From positions 33,593 to 97,592 of the forward strand of contig JAVJVZ010000042.1 of assembly GCA_040220855.1 (NCBI GenBank): 64,000 bases of DNA, given 5' to 3'. The notes under the pieces were generated by a model, which did no database searches, was not told the origin of the DNA, and worked only from the letters and a program-made list of their open reading frames with translations. A program made the position numbers and the translations under genes. Of this stretch, positions 1 through 7,513 are shown piece by piece; position 1 is the stretch's first letter, and every line of letters starts with the position of its first letter. This stretch comes from JACKNG01 sp040220855. GTDB lineage: Bacteria; Pseudomonadota; Gammaproteobacteria; Ga0077536.

Positions 1-1
1 G

Positions 2-958
2 TGGCAGCTCTACCTCGCCTTCGGCGGTCTCACCGCCGTCAGCGTCGCCGCCTGTGGCTGGGTGCCGGCCGTGGTACAGGTGCAGCGGCGTTTCCCGCAC
101 CGGCTCGGCTTCGCCATCGGCATCGTCAGTTCCGGGGTCGGGGTCGGCATGTTCGTGGTCGTGCCGCTGTGCCAGGCGTTGATCGAAGCGGCGGGCTGGC
201 GTTTCGCCTTCCGTGCGCTCGGTGTGCTGGCCTGGGTAATCATCCTGCCGAGCGCCCTGTACCTGTTGCGCGGGACCCCACGCACGGCCGTCCCACGGGC
301 CGCTGTCGCGACCGACGCCGCTACACAGACCGCGGCCGGCGCGCTCGCGCCGCGCTCGATCACGCTGCGCGAGGCCGCGCGCACGCTGCCCTTCTGGCTC
401 ATCGTCGCCGCGTTCTTCTTCGGCAGCCTGTGCTCACAGACCCTGCAGGTCCACCAGGTCGCCTTTCTCGTCGACCACGGCATCGCGGCGCTCGCCGCGG
501 CATCGGTGGTGGGCGTGGTCGGCCTCGCCAGTATCGTCGGCAAGACCGGCGGCGGCTGGCTCTCCGACCGCGTCGAGCGTGAACTGGTCTACGTAGCGGG
601 CGTCGCGGTACTCGTCGCCAGCGTATTCGCGCTCTTCGCGGTCGGACGGCATACCTCGCAGCCGGGCGCCTACGGTTTCGCCGTGCTGCTCGGCATCGGC
701 TACTCGGCGACCGCGGCTCTCGTGCCCGCGATGGTCAGCGACCGCTTCCAGGGACGCCATTTCGGCGCCATTCTCGGTATCGGCCTGCTCGGCAGCGCGG
801 CCGGCAGCGCCTTCGGCCCCTGGCTCGGCGGCTACCTGTTCGACCTCACCGGCAGCTACACGCTGCCGTTCGGCATCGCTGCCGCCAGCGGTGTCGTCGC
901 CGGTGTCGCGGGCTGGGTTGCGCGGGTGCTGCGCGTGCGTGCCGCGCGATGCGCCTGA
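2..958 (+). CDS. MFS transporter, 5' end cut by window start
   Basis: The frame is already open at base 2 and continues to a TGA at 956-958, so this is the C-terminal part (about 318 residues) of a major facilitator superfamily permease; the first methionine inside the window (62) is not the real start. Hydrophobic helices alternate with short loops, and a Gly-rich helix with an internal 'GGGWLSDR' loop (near 550-570) is the usual MFS motif A-like loop between helices of the second half. The architecture resembles the oxalate/monocarboxylate-type MFS group. It acts in the inner membrane; the substrate cannot be read from sequence. It ends 120 bp before the SDR gene on the same strand, so it may or may not share its transcript. 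Confidence 0.85.
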   Translation, partial: WQLYLAFGGLTAVSVAACGWVPAVVQVQRRFPHRLGFAIGIVSSGVGVGMFVVVPLCQALIEAAGWRFAFRALGVLAWVIILPSALYLLRGTPRTAVPRAAVATDAATQTAAGALAPRSITLREAARTLPFWLIVAAFFFGSLCSQTLQVHQVAFLVDHGIAALAAASVVGVVGLASIVGKTGGGWLSDRVERELVYVAGVAVLVASVFALFAVGRHTSQPGAYGFAVLLGIGYSATAALVPAMVSDRFQGRHFGAILGIGLLGSAAGSAFGPWLGGYLFDLTGSYTLPFGIAAASGVVAGVAGWVARVLRVRAARCA

Positions 959-1078
959 GGTCGGTGGTTCGCGCCGCCGCACTCGCGCGATAATGCGCCC
1001 ACCACGCGCCGTGGCGGCCGCTCCCGGTGGCCGGCGCGCGCCGCTGCGACCCACCACGATCCACCCAAGGGAGATCCC

Positions 1079-1864
1079 ATGAAACTCGATTCCTCCATCA
1101 GCGCCGTGATCACCGGCGGCGCCTCCGGCCTCGGTGCCGCCACCGCCCGCCTGCTCGCCGCGCAGGGCGTCAAGGTGGCGTTGTTCGACCTCAACGCCGA
1201 GCAGGGCGAGGCGCTCGCGAAGGAACTCGGCGGCGTGTTCTGCAAGGTCGACGTCACCTCGCAGGCCGACTGCGAGGCCGGCTTCGCCAAGGCCCGCGAG
1301 GCGATCGGCCAGGAGCGCATCCTGGTCAACTGCGCCGGAACCGGCAACGCCTTCAAGACCGCCGGGCGCGACAAGCAGACCGGCGCCATCAAGACCTTCC
1401 CGATGGACAAGTTCGAGCTGATCATCCAGATCAACCTGCTCGGCACCTTCCGCTGCATCGCGCTCTCGGCGGCCGGCATGATGACGCTCGACCCGCTCGA
1501 CGAGTACGGCGAACGCGGTGCCATCATCAACACCGCGAGCGTCGCTGCCGAAGATGGCCAGATGGGCCAGGCTTCGTACTCCGCGTCCAAGGCCGGCGTC
1601 GTCGGCATGACGCTGCCCATCGCGCGTGACCTCATGAGCGAGGGTATCCGCGTCAACACCATCCTGCCGGGCATCTTCGACACCCCGCTGCTGCAGTCCG
1701 CCCCGGACAACGTCAAGCAGGCGCTGGCCGCCTCCGTACCGTTCCCCAAGCGCCTCGGTCAGCCACCCGAGTTCGCCCACCTCGCCCTGACCATGATCGA
1801 GAACGGCTATTTCAACGGCGAGAGCGTGCGGCTCGACGGCGCCATCCGCATGGCGCCGCGCTGA
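1079..1864 (+). CDS. SDR family NAD(P)-dependent oxidoreductase (3-hydroxyacyl-CoA dehydrogenase-like)
   Basis: A 261-residue classical short-chain dehydrogenase. Visible landmarks: cofactor loop TGGASGLG at 12-19, Asp37 at the end of beta-2 (favours NAD over NADP), NCAG at 84-87, catalytic Ser154, Tyr167 and Lys171 (YxxxK). The long insert after NCAG and the overall pattern resemble type II 3-hydroxyacyl-CoA dehydrogenases (HSD10-like), which oxidise 3-hydroxyacyl-CoA in beta-oxidation; other hydroxy substrates are possible. The start is set by an AGGGAGA ribosome-binding site just upstream of the ATG. A GC-rich hairpin lies about 20 bp after the stop. Cytosolic. Confidence 0.88.
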   Translation: MKLDSSISAVITGGASGLGAATARLLAAQGVKVALFDLNAEQGEALAKELGGVFCKVDVTSQADCEAGFAKAREAIGQERILVNCAGTGNAFKTAGRDKQTGAIKTFPMDKFELIIQINLLGTFRCIALSAAGMMTLDPLDEYGERGAIINTASVAAEDGQMGQASYSASKAGVVGMTLPIARDLMSEGIRVNTILPGIFDTPLLQSAPDNVKQALAASVPFPKRLGQPPEFAHLALTMIENGYFNGESVRLDGAIRMAPR

Positions 1865-1883
1865 GAGGCGTTTCCCGCCTGCA

Positions 1884-1913
1884 CGAGCGACGCCGATCGA
1901 GCGGCGTCGCTCG
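1884..1913 (+). terminator. Hairpin after the SDR gene
   Basis: A perfect 12-bp inverted repeat (1884-1895 with 1902-1913) and a 6-nt loop starts 20 nt after the SDR stop. There is no clear T-tract, so it may be a weak or Rho-assisted terminator or a 3' stabilising hairpin. Confidence 0.5.
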
Positions 1914-2003
1914 CTGCCTTCCGGCTCGCCACCCCGTGGCACCGCATCCATGTCAGCGGGCGACCGCCCGCCCGCGCTGCCCAATTCGACTCGCCCGCTC
2001 GCC

Positions 2004-2031
2004 AGGTGACGCGTAGCGTCACCTTGTGACG
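2004..2031. promoter_or_regulatory. Overlapping GTGACG dyads, candidate activator site
   Basis: Two dyads overlap: arms AGGTGACGC (2004-2012) and GCGTCACCT (2016-2024) with a 3-bp spacer, and CGTCAC (2017-2022) with GTGACG (2026-2031). The shared half-site is GTGACG. They lie about 180-195 bp upstream of the -12 element of the sigma-54-type promoter at 2196, the usual range for an enhancer-binding protein. Dyads are seen directly; the role is inferred. Confidence 0.45.
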
Positions 2032-2046
2032 ACAGCCGACAGCCGT

Positions 2047-2090
2047 TGCACGCGGCACGCCCGGTGTGACGTCACCGGGCGCGCCGTGCA
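2047..2090. promoter_or_regulatory. Extended palindrome with the same half-site, candidate upstream activating sequence
   Basis: Inner arms GCCCGGTG (2059-2066) and CACCGGGC (2073-2080) flank a 6-bp spacer whose sequence recreates GTGACGTCAC; outer arms TGCACG (2047-2052) and CGTGCA (2085-2090) extend it to 14 paired positions with a small asymmetric gap. Its centre is about 140 bp upstream of the sigma-54-type -12 element. It could alternatively form a hairpin in RNA. Confidence 0.45.
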
Positions 2091-2114
2091 CGGGTCTGTC
2101 GCCGGCGCAAAACG

Positions 2115-2130
2115 CGTGATCCGCATCACA
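2115..2130. promoter_or_regulatory. CRP/FNR-family-like palindrome
   Basis: GTGA and TCAC half-sites separated by exactly 6 bp (CGTGATCCGCATCACA), the spacing and core used by CRP/Vfr/Clp-type regulators. It sits between the GTGACG dyads and the sigma-54-type promoter. The binding protein is unknown. Confidence 0.4.
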
Positions 2131-2195
2131 GTGGCGCGCCCCGGGAACGCCGAAAGCGGTAGATGGTCTCAGCCGGCAGCGCGTGCCCGATTCGT

Positions 2196-2211
2196 TGGCA
2201 CGTCGCTTGCT
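2196..2211 (+). promoter_or_regulatory. Sigma-54-type promoter
   Basis: TGGCACG, four bases, TTGCT: an exact match to the RpoN consensus, with the -24 GG (2197-2198) and -12 GC (2209-2210) correctly 12 bp apart. Predicted transcription start near 2222, giving a leader of about 105 nt before the small gene at 2327. Sigma-54 promoters need an enhancer-binding ATPase; the dyads at 2004-2090 are candidate sites for it. Confidence 0.7.
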
Positions 2212-2326
2212 CCGTGTCAAGCGGACATTGACCCAACCTCTGCACCGACCGGCGTGAGCGGCCGCCCCGAGCGGGTCGCCAGCGGGGAAGTGCAGGTGAT
2301 ACCCGGCAGCGGGAAAGGATGCAGCA

Positions 2327-2536
2327 ATGAACGAGAGCCAGCCCCAGATGACCGCCGGCAGCACCATCGGCGTGACCCAGGGCACCCTCCAGCAGGGCGC
2401 GGATGCCGAGGGCATGTGCCCCACGCGACGCGGCCTCGACACCGGCGCGCGCGGCTGGCGCTACCTGCCGCCCACTGCTCGTGGCAGTGCGCAGATGCAG
2501 GCCGGCACGCAGCAGCTGCCGCGTCAACAGGACTGA
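2327..2536 (+). CDS. Small hypothetical protein under a sigma-54-type promoter
   Basis: A 69-residue, Gln/Gly/Thr-rich, hydrophilic protein with one Cys and no membrane segment or motif that I recognise. Support for it being a real gene is contextual: a GGGAAAGGA ribosome-binding site 8 nt before the ATG, a consensus sigma-54-type promoter upstream, and two successive perfect hairpins after the stop (2549-2576 and 2599-2631), so the unit looks self-contained and monocistronic. No function is assigned. The alternative is that the transcript acts as an RNA and the frame is incidental; a longer overlapping frame on the same strand (2026-2598) lacks a ribosome-binding site. Confidence 0.5.
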   Translation: MNESQPQMTAGSTIGVTQGTLQQGADAEGMCPTRRGLDTGARGWRYLPPTARGSAQMQAGTQQLPRQQD

Positions 2537-2548
2537 GGCCGCGCCAGC

Positions 2549-2576
2549 GCGACGCGGAACCGCGCTTCCGCGTCGC
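2549..2576 (+). terminator. Hairpin after the small gene
   Basis: A perfect 11-bp stem (2549-2559 with 2566-2576) and a 6-nt loop, 12 nt after the stop of the 69-residue gene. No T-tract follows. Confidence 0.5.
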
Positions 2577-2598
2577 CTCGCGGACCTCGCTTGATTGA

Positions 2599-2631
2599 GG
2601 CCGCTACGCGGACTGTACCCGCGTAGCGGCC
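2599..2631. terminator. Second hairpin, between convergent genes
   Basis: A perfect 13-bp inverted repeat (2599-2611 with 2619-2631) and a 7-nt loop, located 22 bp before the 3' end of the leftward amidohydrolase gene. It can serve either strand as a bidirectional terminator; neither side has a long T-tract. Confidence 0.5.
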
Positions 2632-2652
2632 GGTCACTGCGCGCGGGGCGCC

Positions 2653-4335
2653 TCAGGCATGCGCCGAGTGCAGTACCTGCCCGGCGCGCACGCCGCTGTC
2701 CTGTCCGTGCGCGAACAGCACCTCGCCGTTGACGATGGTGTATTCGACACCGCGTGCCGGTACCACCAGCCGGCGCCCGCCGCCCGGCAGGTCATGGCGC
2801 ATCTCGCCGGTCTTGTCGGAGCCGACCGTGGCGAGATCGAAGATCGCGAAGTCGGCCGCGAGGCCGGGCGCGATGCGCCCGCGCCGCTTGATACCGAACA
2901 GGTCGGCCGGCTCGCTGGTGATGCGTTGCACGGCGCGCTCGAGGGTCATGACCTCGCGGTCGCGCACCCAGGTGCCGAGGAGGTAGGTGGCGTAGCCGGC
3001 ATCGCACAGGCTGTCGACATGGGCGCCGCCGTCGGAGAGACCGATCAGCGTACGCGGATCGGTAATGAGCTCGGGAATACGGTCCTCGTCGGAATTGAAC
3101 AGCTCGTAGTTGAACTGCATCGCGAGACCGTCCTCGATGGCGAGGTCGAGGAAGGTGTCGACGGGATCGGCGCCGCGCTCGGCGGCAATCTCGCGCACGT
3201 TGCGCCCGACGTAGCGGGCCATCGCCGGCGTCGACGCCTCGAGCACCGTCATCACTTCCCAGCGCGCCGAGAAAATCAGCGGGCGCTTCAGGGCTTCCTT
3301 GAACGCGGCGCGGAAGTCACCGTCGCGCAGCACCGCGATCTGTTCCTCGACGGGGCGGTTCAGGACCGGGTTCCAGCATGCCATGTTGGCGAAGATGAAC
3401 GGCTTTGACAGATCGATCTGGACGATGAACGGGCGGCAGGTGCACTGGGGTACCGAGCCGCGCTCGATGAGATCGCCGATCTCGCTGAGGGTGTTCTGTA
3501 CCGCGTCCGGGTCGTCGTCGCGGTTGAGCAGGGCGAGCCAGGTGACCGGCCGGCCGCTCTCGCGCAGCAGCAGGTCGAGCAGTGCGCGCTCGCTGGCGTC
3601 GACGCGCGAGACTTCGTTGGTCAGCGCGACCTCGATGGCGCCACGGCCGAGCTCCTTGAGCACGCCGGCGTAGGCGGTGAGTTCGTCGTTGGAGGCGAGG
3701 CGGCAGGCCAGCGGCCGGCCGTGGTAGCCGACGTGCTGGCCGGCGTTGGTGGTGGTGAAGCCGAACGCGCCGGCTTCCATCGCCTCGTGCAGCAGGCCGC
3801 GGATAGCGCCGGTCTCGTCGGCCGTCGCCGCGCGTGCCATCGATTCCTCGCCCATCACGTAGTGGCGGAAGGGTGTGAGTGCGCACAGGAAGCCGAGGTT
3901 CAGACCGGAGCCGCGCCGCGCCGCGGCCTGCATGTACTCGGGGAAGGTCTCCCAGTCCCAGGTCACGCCGCGCTCGAGGACGTCGAAGGGAATCGCCTCG
4001 ACGTTGACGAGGTCCCAGGCCGCGACCTCGCGCGTCTCCGGCCGGCACGGTGCGATGCCGACGCCGCAGTTGCCGAGCATCACCGTCGTCACGCCATGCC
4101 AGCACGACGGCGTGGTGAGATCGTCCCAGCAGATCTGGGCATCGTAGTGGGTGTGCGGGTCGACGAAGCCGGGTGCGACGACGAGGTCGCTGGCATCGAT
4201 GGTGCGCGTGGCGCTGCCGCTGACCTCGCCCACCTCGGCAATGACGCCGTCCTTGACCGCGATGTCGCCGTGGAAGCGCGGTGCGCCCGTGCCGTCGACG
4301 ACGGTACCGTTCCTGATCACGAGATCCCAGGCCAT
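2653..4335 (-). CDS. Amidohydrolase, N-acyl-D-amino-acid deacylase family
   Basis: A 560-residue amidohydrolase of the D-aminoacylase (Amidohydro_3) type. The N-terminal beta-sandwich strand leads to PGFVDPHTHYDAQ with metal-ligand His61 and His63, and Cys90 lies in the position used as a metal ligand in D-aminoacylases. The C-terminal part has the usual SDGGAH motif and the final 'ADFAIFD' strand closing the sandwich. It is expected to hydrolyse an amide such as N-acyl-D-amino acid in the cytosol, but the family also includes dihydropyrimidinase-like enzymes and the substrate is not determined. The start has a GGGGAGAG ribosome-binding site. It lies downstream of the acyl-CoA ligase with a 129-bp gap holding a strong hairpin, so the two may be separate transcripts. 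Confidence 0.85.
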   Translation of the reverse strand: MAWDLVIRNGTVVDGTGAPRFHGDIAVKDGVIAEVGEVSGSATRTIDASDLVVAPGFVDPHTHYDAQICWDDLTTPSCWHGVTTVMLGNCGVGIAPCRPETREVAAWDLVNVEAIPFDVLERGVTWDWETFPEYMQAAARRGSGLNLGFLCALTPFRHYVMGEESMARAATADETGAIRGLLHEAMEAGAFGFTTTNAGQHVGYHGRPLACRLASNDELTAYAGVLKELGRGAIEVALTNEVSRVDASERALLDLLLRESGRPVTWLALLNRDDDPDAVQNTLSEIGDLIERGSVPQCTCRPFIVQIDLSKPFIFANMACWNPVLNRPVEEQIAVLRDGDFRAAFKEALKRPLIFSARWEVMTVLEASTPAMARYVGRNVREIAAERGADPVDTFLDLAIEDGLAMQFNYELFNSDEDRIPELITDPRTLIGLSDGGAHVDSLCDAGYATYLLGTWVRDREVMTLERAVQRITSEPADLFGIKRRGRIAPGLAADFAIFDLATVGSDKTGEMRHDLPGGGRRLVVPARGVEYTIVNGEVLFAHGQDSGVRAGQVLHSAHA

Positions 4336-4423
4336 CAGCTCTCTCCCCTCGCTGTTCGAACCGTCCGGCGATTCTTGCGCACTCGGGCCACGATGCCAAT
4401 CGTGCGCCGCGGGAGGCCGCCCG

Positions 4424-4459
4424 GCCTGCGCACCGGGCCACCTGCCCCGGCGCGCAGGC
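4424..4459 (-). terminator. Hairpin after the acyl-CoA ligase
   Basis: A 14-bp stem with one mismatch (4424-4437 with 4446-4459) begins 5 nt past the leftward ligase stop codon. There is no T-tract on the exit side, so termination efficiency is unclear. Confidence 0.5.
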
Positions 4460-4464
4460 GCACG

Positions 4465-6084
4465 CTAGTCGAGCAGTTCGCGCGCCTGCTGGCGCAGCTC
4501 GACCTTGCGGATCTTGCCGCTGGAAGTCATGGGAAAGGCTTCCACGAAGACCACGTGGCGCGGGATCTTGAAACTTGCCACGCGCCCCTTCATGCGCGCG
4601 AGCAGCGTGTCCTGGTCGAGCGCGGCGGCGGGTTTGAGGATGACGAAGGCGACCGGCACCTCGGCCAGGCGCGCATCGGGATAGGCCACCACCGCGGCAT
4701 CGAGGATTTCGTCCATGTCGCGCAGGTAGACCTCGATCTCGGCCGGCGAGACGTTCTCGCCGCCGACCTTGAGCATGTCCTTGTAGCGCCCCATGAAGAC
4801 CAGCATGCCGTCCGGGCGCTGCATCGCCATGTCGCCGGTATGCAGCCAGCCGTCGGCATCGAGCGTGTCGGCGGTCGCCTCGGGCTTGTCCCAGTAGCCA
4901 TCCATGACCGCGTAGCCGCGAATCCACAGCTCGCCGGGCGTTCCCACCGGCTGCTCGCGGCCGCTCTCGACATCGACGATGCGCGCCTCGTAGTCATTCA
5001 TGAGATAGCCGGAACTCGCGGTGCGCTGTTCGCGCGTGTGCGCGGGGTTGGACACGGCGATGAAGGCCCAGGTCTCGCTCATGCCGAAGCCGGACACGGT
5101 GGGGCAGAAGACGTCCTGCACCTTCTCGGCGATCGGTACCGTGCTCTCGACGCCCGAGGGCAGCGTGCCGAGGCGGATGGCGAGCTTGCGCGGGCGCTCG
5201 GCCTGCGCGTTGAGCAGGTCGAGCCAGTGAGCCTCGAAGCCATGCAGCAGGGTCGCGCCTTCCCGTTCGGCGAGATCGAGCGCGTGGTGGGCATCGAACA
5301 CGTCCATCAGTACCTGGCAGGCGCCGGTCATCACGCAGGCCATGCTGATCTCGCTGAAGGCGTAGATGTGGAACAGCGGCAGGTAGTTCATGTGCACGTC
5401 GGTGCAGGTGAGGCCGCAGATCTGCGCGCGCTCGGCGGTGTTGCGAATCGGCCGATGGCTGTGCATGACGCCCTTGGGATGGCCGGTGGTGCCGGAGGTG
5501 TAGCAGATCATCATCATGCCATCGGGATCGACGTCGTTCGCGCGCGCGCGCAACTCGGCGTCGCTGACGTCGGCGCCAGCGGCAAGGAAAGCGTCCCAGG
5601 CACGGAAGCCTTCCGCGCGCGGGGTGCCAAGTACGACCACGCGGGCGAGATCCGGGTAACCGTCGATGTCGAGCGTGCCGTCGCCGTTGGTACGTACCGC
5701 GCTCATCGATTCCAGCAGCATCCCCTGGTAGTCGACCGGCCCGGAGCGATCGAGCGTGATGAGTGTCGCCGAGCGCGACTGCGTGACCGTGTAGGCGACG
5801 TCATCGGTGCGGTAGCGCGTGTTGAGCGGCACGATGCAGGCACCGACGCGCGCGATGGCGAACATCAGGAACAGCCACTCGGGACGGTTCGTCATCCACA
5901 GCGCGACACGCTCGCCGGGTTCGACGCCGAGGGCAATGAGCGCCTTGGCAACGCGGTCGGTCTCCGCTTCGAGCTCCGCGTAGGTCCAGCGCCGATCCTC
6001 GAACACCAGCGCCTCGCGCGCGCCGTGGCGCGCGGCAGCCTCGCTGAGGAGCGCGCCCAGCGTGCGTTTGCGATACCAGTCCAT
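4465..6084 (-). CDS. AMP-binding acyl-CoA synthetase
   Basis: An ANL-superfamily adenylate-forming enzyme of 539 residues from the preferred start. Motifs seen: the phosphate loop YTSGTTGHPKG, the FGMSE adenine-side motif, the DGWLHTGD hinge region, and the C-terminal SSGKIRKVEL with the catalytic lysine. It activates a carboxylic acid with ATP to an acyl-adenylate and then to an acyl-CoA; the family resembles medium/long-chain fatty acyl ligases. The frame opens at 6141, but the methionine at 6084 is preferred because a GGGAGGT ribosome-binding site lies 6 nt upstream, and the protein then begins with a typical 'DWYRKRTLG' N-terminus. The upstream methyltransferase ends 79 bp away on the same strand, so they may be co-transcribed. 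Confidence 0.9.
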   Translation of the reverse strand: MDWYRKRTLGALLSEAAARHGAREALVFEDRRWTYAELEAETDRVAKALIALGVEPGERVALWMTNRPEWLFLMFAIARVGACIVPLNTRYRTDDVAYTVTQSRSATLITLDRSGPVDYQGMLLESMSAVRTNGDGTLDIDGYPDLARVVVLGTPRAEGFRAWDAFLAAGADVSDAELRARANDVDPDGMMMICYTSGTTGHPKGVMHSHRPIRNTAERAQICGLTCTDVHMNYLPLFHIYAFSEISMACVMTGACQVLMDVFDAHHALDLAEREGATLLHGFEAHWLDLLNAQAERPRKLAIRLGTLPSGVESTVPIAEKVQDVFCPTVSGFGMSETWAFIAVSNPAHTREQRTASSGYLMNDYEARIVDVESGREQPVGTPGELWIRGYAVMDGYWDKPEATADTLDADGWLHTGDMAMQRPDGMLVFMGRYKDMLKVGGENVSPAEIEVYLRDMDEILDAAVVAYPDARLAEVPVAFVILKPAAALDQDTLLARMKGRVASFKIPRHVVFVEAFPMTSSGKIRKVELRQQARELLD

Positions 6085-6163
6085 GACGACCTCCCGTGTG
6101 AATCCGCGCGCAATGCTAACCGCCTTGCGCGCCGGCCCCAAGTGGCGCTTGGGGAGGCCGGGT

Positions 6164-7363
6164 TCAGGGGCGGCGGTAACCGCCGCGGAGGCCGTCGACG
6201 CTCAGCACCAGCTGCCAGAGCTGCAGGTCGCGCGCGCGGAACACGCCGGCGAAGGTCAGCAGGTAATAGCGCCAGGCGCGGTAGAAGCGCACACCGAGTT
6301 GCCGTTCGAAGCGTGGCCAGCTGGCATGGAAGTTGGCATGCCAGGCCATCAGGGTGCGGTCGTAATCGGCGCCGAAGTTGTGCCAGTCCTCCATCGTGAG
6401 CACACCGTCGAGCGCGGTGGCGAGGCGCGTGAGGGTGGGAATCTCGCTGTTGGGGAAGACGTGCCGCGTGACCCAGGGGTCGACGCCGGGGCCATCGTCG
6501 TTGCGTCCGATGGTATGCAGCAGGGCGAGGCCGTCGGGCGCCAGGCGCGCACGCACGATATCCATGAAGTGCCGGTAGTTCTTGCGCCCCACGTGCTCGA
6601 ACATGCCGAGCGAGACGATGCGGTCATAGCGCCCGCCGACGTCGCGGTAGTCCTCGAGACGGATGTCGACCGGCAGGCCCGCGCAGGTATGCCGGGCGAG
6701 CTCCGCCTGCGTGCGAGAAATGGTCACCCCGGTCACCGCGACGCCGTAGCGCTCGGCGGCGAAACGCGCGAAGCCACCCCAGCCGCAGCCGATGTCGAGC
6801 ACGCGCATGCCGGGTGCCAGGCCGAGCTTGCGGCATACGAGATCGAGCTTGTGCTCCTGGGCGGCATCGAGGTCGGTGGCCGCGGGCCAGTAGGCGCAGG
6901 TGTAAATCATGCGCTCGCCCAGCATGGCGCGGTACATCTCGTGGTCGAGGTCGTAATGTTGCTCGCCGACCTGGCGGGCGCGGGTGAGATCCTGCAGGTT
7001 GCTCAGCGCGGCGATGACGCCGCCGATGCGCTTGGGCAGGTTGGGCAGACGGCGATCGAGGCGGGCGCGCACCACGCGCGCGATGAATTCGTCGAGGCGC
7101 GGGGCATCCCACCAACCGTCCACGTAGGCCTCGCCGAGTCCGAGCGTGCCGTGGCGCAGGATACGCCACCACAGGCGCTCGTCGTGCACCTGCATGTCCC
7201 ATGGACGTTGTCCGTTGACGCGCACGCCGGCTTCGGCGAGCAGGCGATGGTAGAACCTCGCGGGCCAGCTGATCCGCGCGGGTGGCCTGGAGCGGCGGTG
7301 CCGCTGGGTGGGGCCGGACAGCGGAGCAAGTCCGCGCCCGCGTGAATGCAGCGCATCGGCCAT
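6164..7363 (-). CDS. Cyclopropane-fatty-acyl-phospholipid synthase-like methyltransferase
   Basis: A 399-residue class I SAM methyltransferase of the Cfa/mycolic-acid synthase family. The SAM-binding motif VLDIGCGWGG is clear, followed by the family's 'GVTISRTQ' and 'SLGMFEHVG' stretch whose Glu and His contribute to the bicarbonate site in Cfa. The N-terminal segment 'GEAYVDGWW' matches the lipid-binding domain of Cfa. It is expected to add a methylene or methyl group to unsaturated acyl chains of membrane phospholipids at the cytoplasmic face. The frame opens at 7438, but the ATG at 7363 has an AGGGAGGA ribosome-binding site and removes an Arg/Pro-rich extension. It is followed by the acyl-CoA ligase. 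Confidence 0.88.
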   Translation of the reverse strand: MADALHSRGRGLAPLSGPTQRHRRSRPPARISWPARFYHRLLAEAGVRVNGQRPWDMQVHDERLWWRILRHGTLGLGEAYVDGWWDAPRLDEFIARVVRARLDRRLPNLPKRIGGVIAALSNLQDLTRARQVGEQHYDLDHEMYRAMLGERMIYTCAYWPAATDLDAAQEHKLDLVCRKLGLAPGMRVLDIGCGWGGFARFAAERYGVAVTGVTISRTQAELARHTCAGLPVDIRLEDYRDVGGRYDRIVSLGMFEHVGRKNYRHFMDIVRARLAPDGLALLHTIGRNDDGPGVDPWVTRHVFPNSEIPTLTRLATALDGVLTMEDWHNFGADYDRTLMAWHANFHASWPRFERQLGVRFYRAWRYYLLTFAGVFRARDLQLWQLVLSVDGLRGGYRRP

Positions 7364-7513
7364 CGCATCCTCCCTCGGCCGCTCGCGGCGGCGCGTTGGA
7401 TTGGCCGCCGCGCAGCGCGGCGGCGGCCCGCGCACCATCCTCGCCCCGGGCCGCGACGGATTGCAAGCCGCCTGTCGTCGTCATCGCCTGATCGCGATCA
7501 GATCGCACGCCGC

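Noticed and set aside
2026..2598. 190-codon frame overlapping the sigma-54-type unit
   Set aside because: It lacks a ribosome-binding site and runs through promoter elements and hairpins.
4391..4406. Short CACGAT/ATCGTG hairpin near the amidohydrolase start
   Set aside because: A 6-bp stem by itself; overshadowed by the 14-bp hairpin at 4424-4459.
3721..6399. 892-codon open frame on the + strand
   Set aside because: It is antisense to the amidohydrolase and acyl-CoA ligase genes, has no ribosome-binding site and arises from GC-biased third positions; similar frames at 434-1984, 43317-45968, 49257-51491, 53970-55961 and 56280-59063 were dismissed for the same reason.
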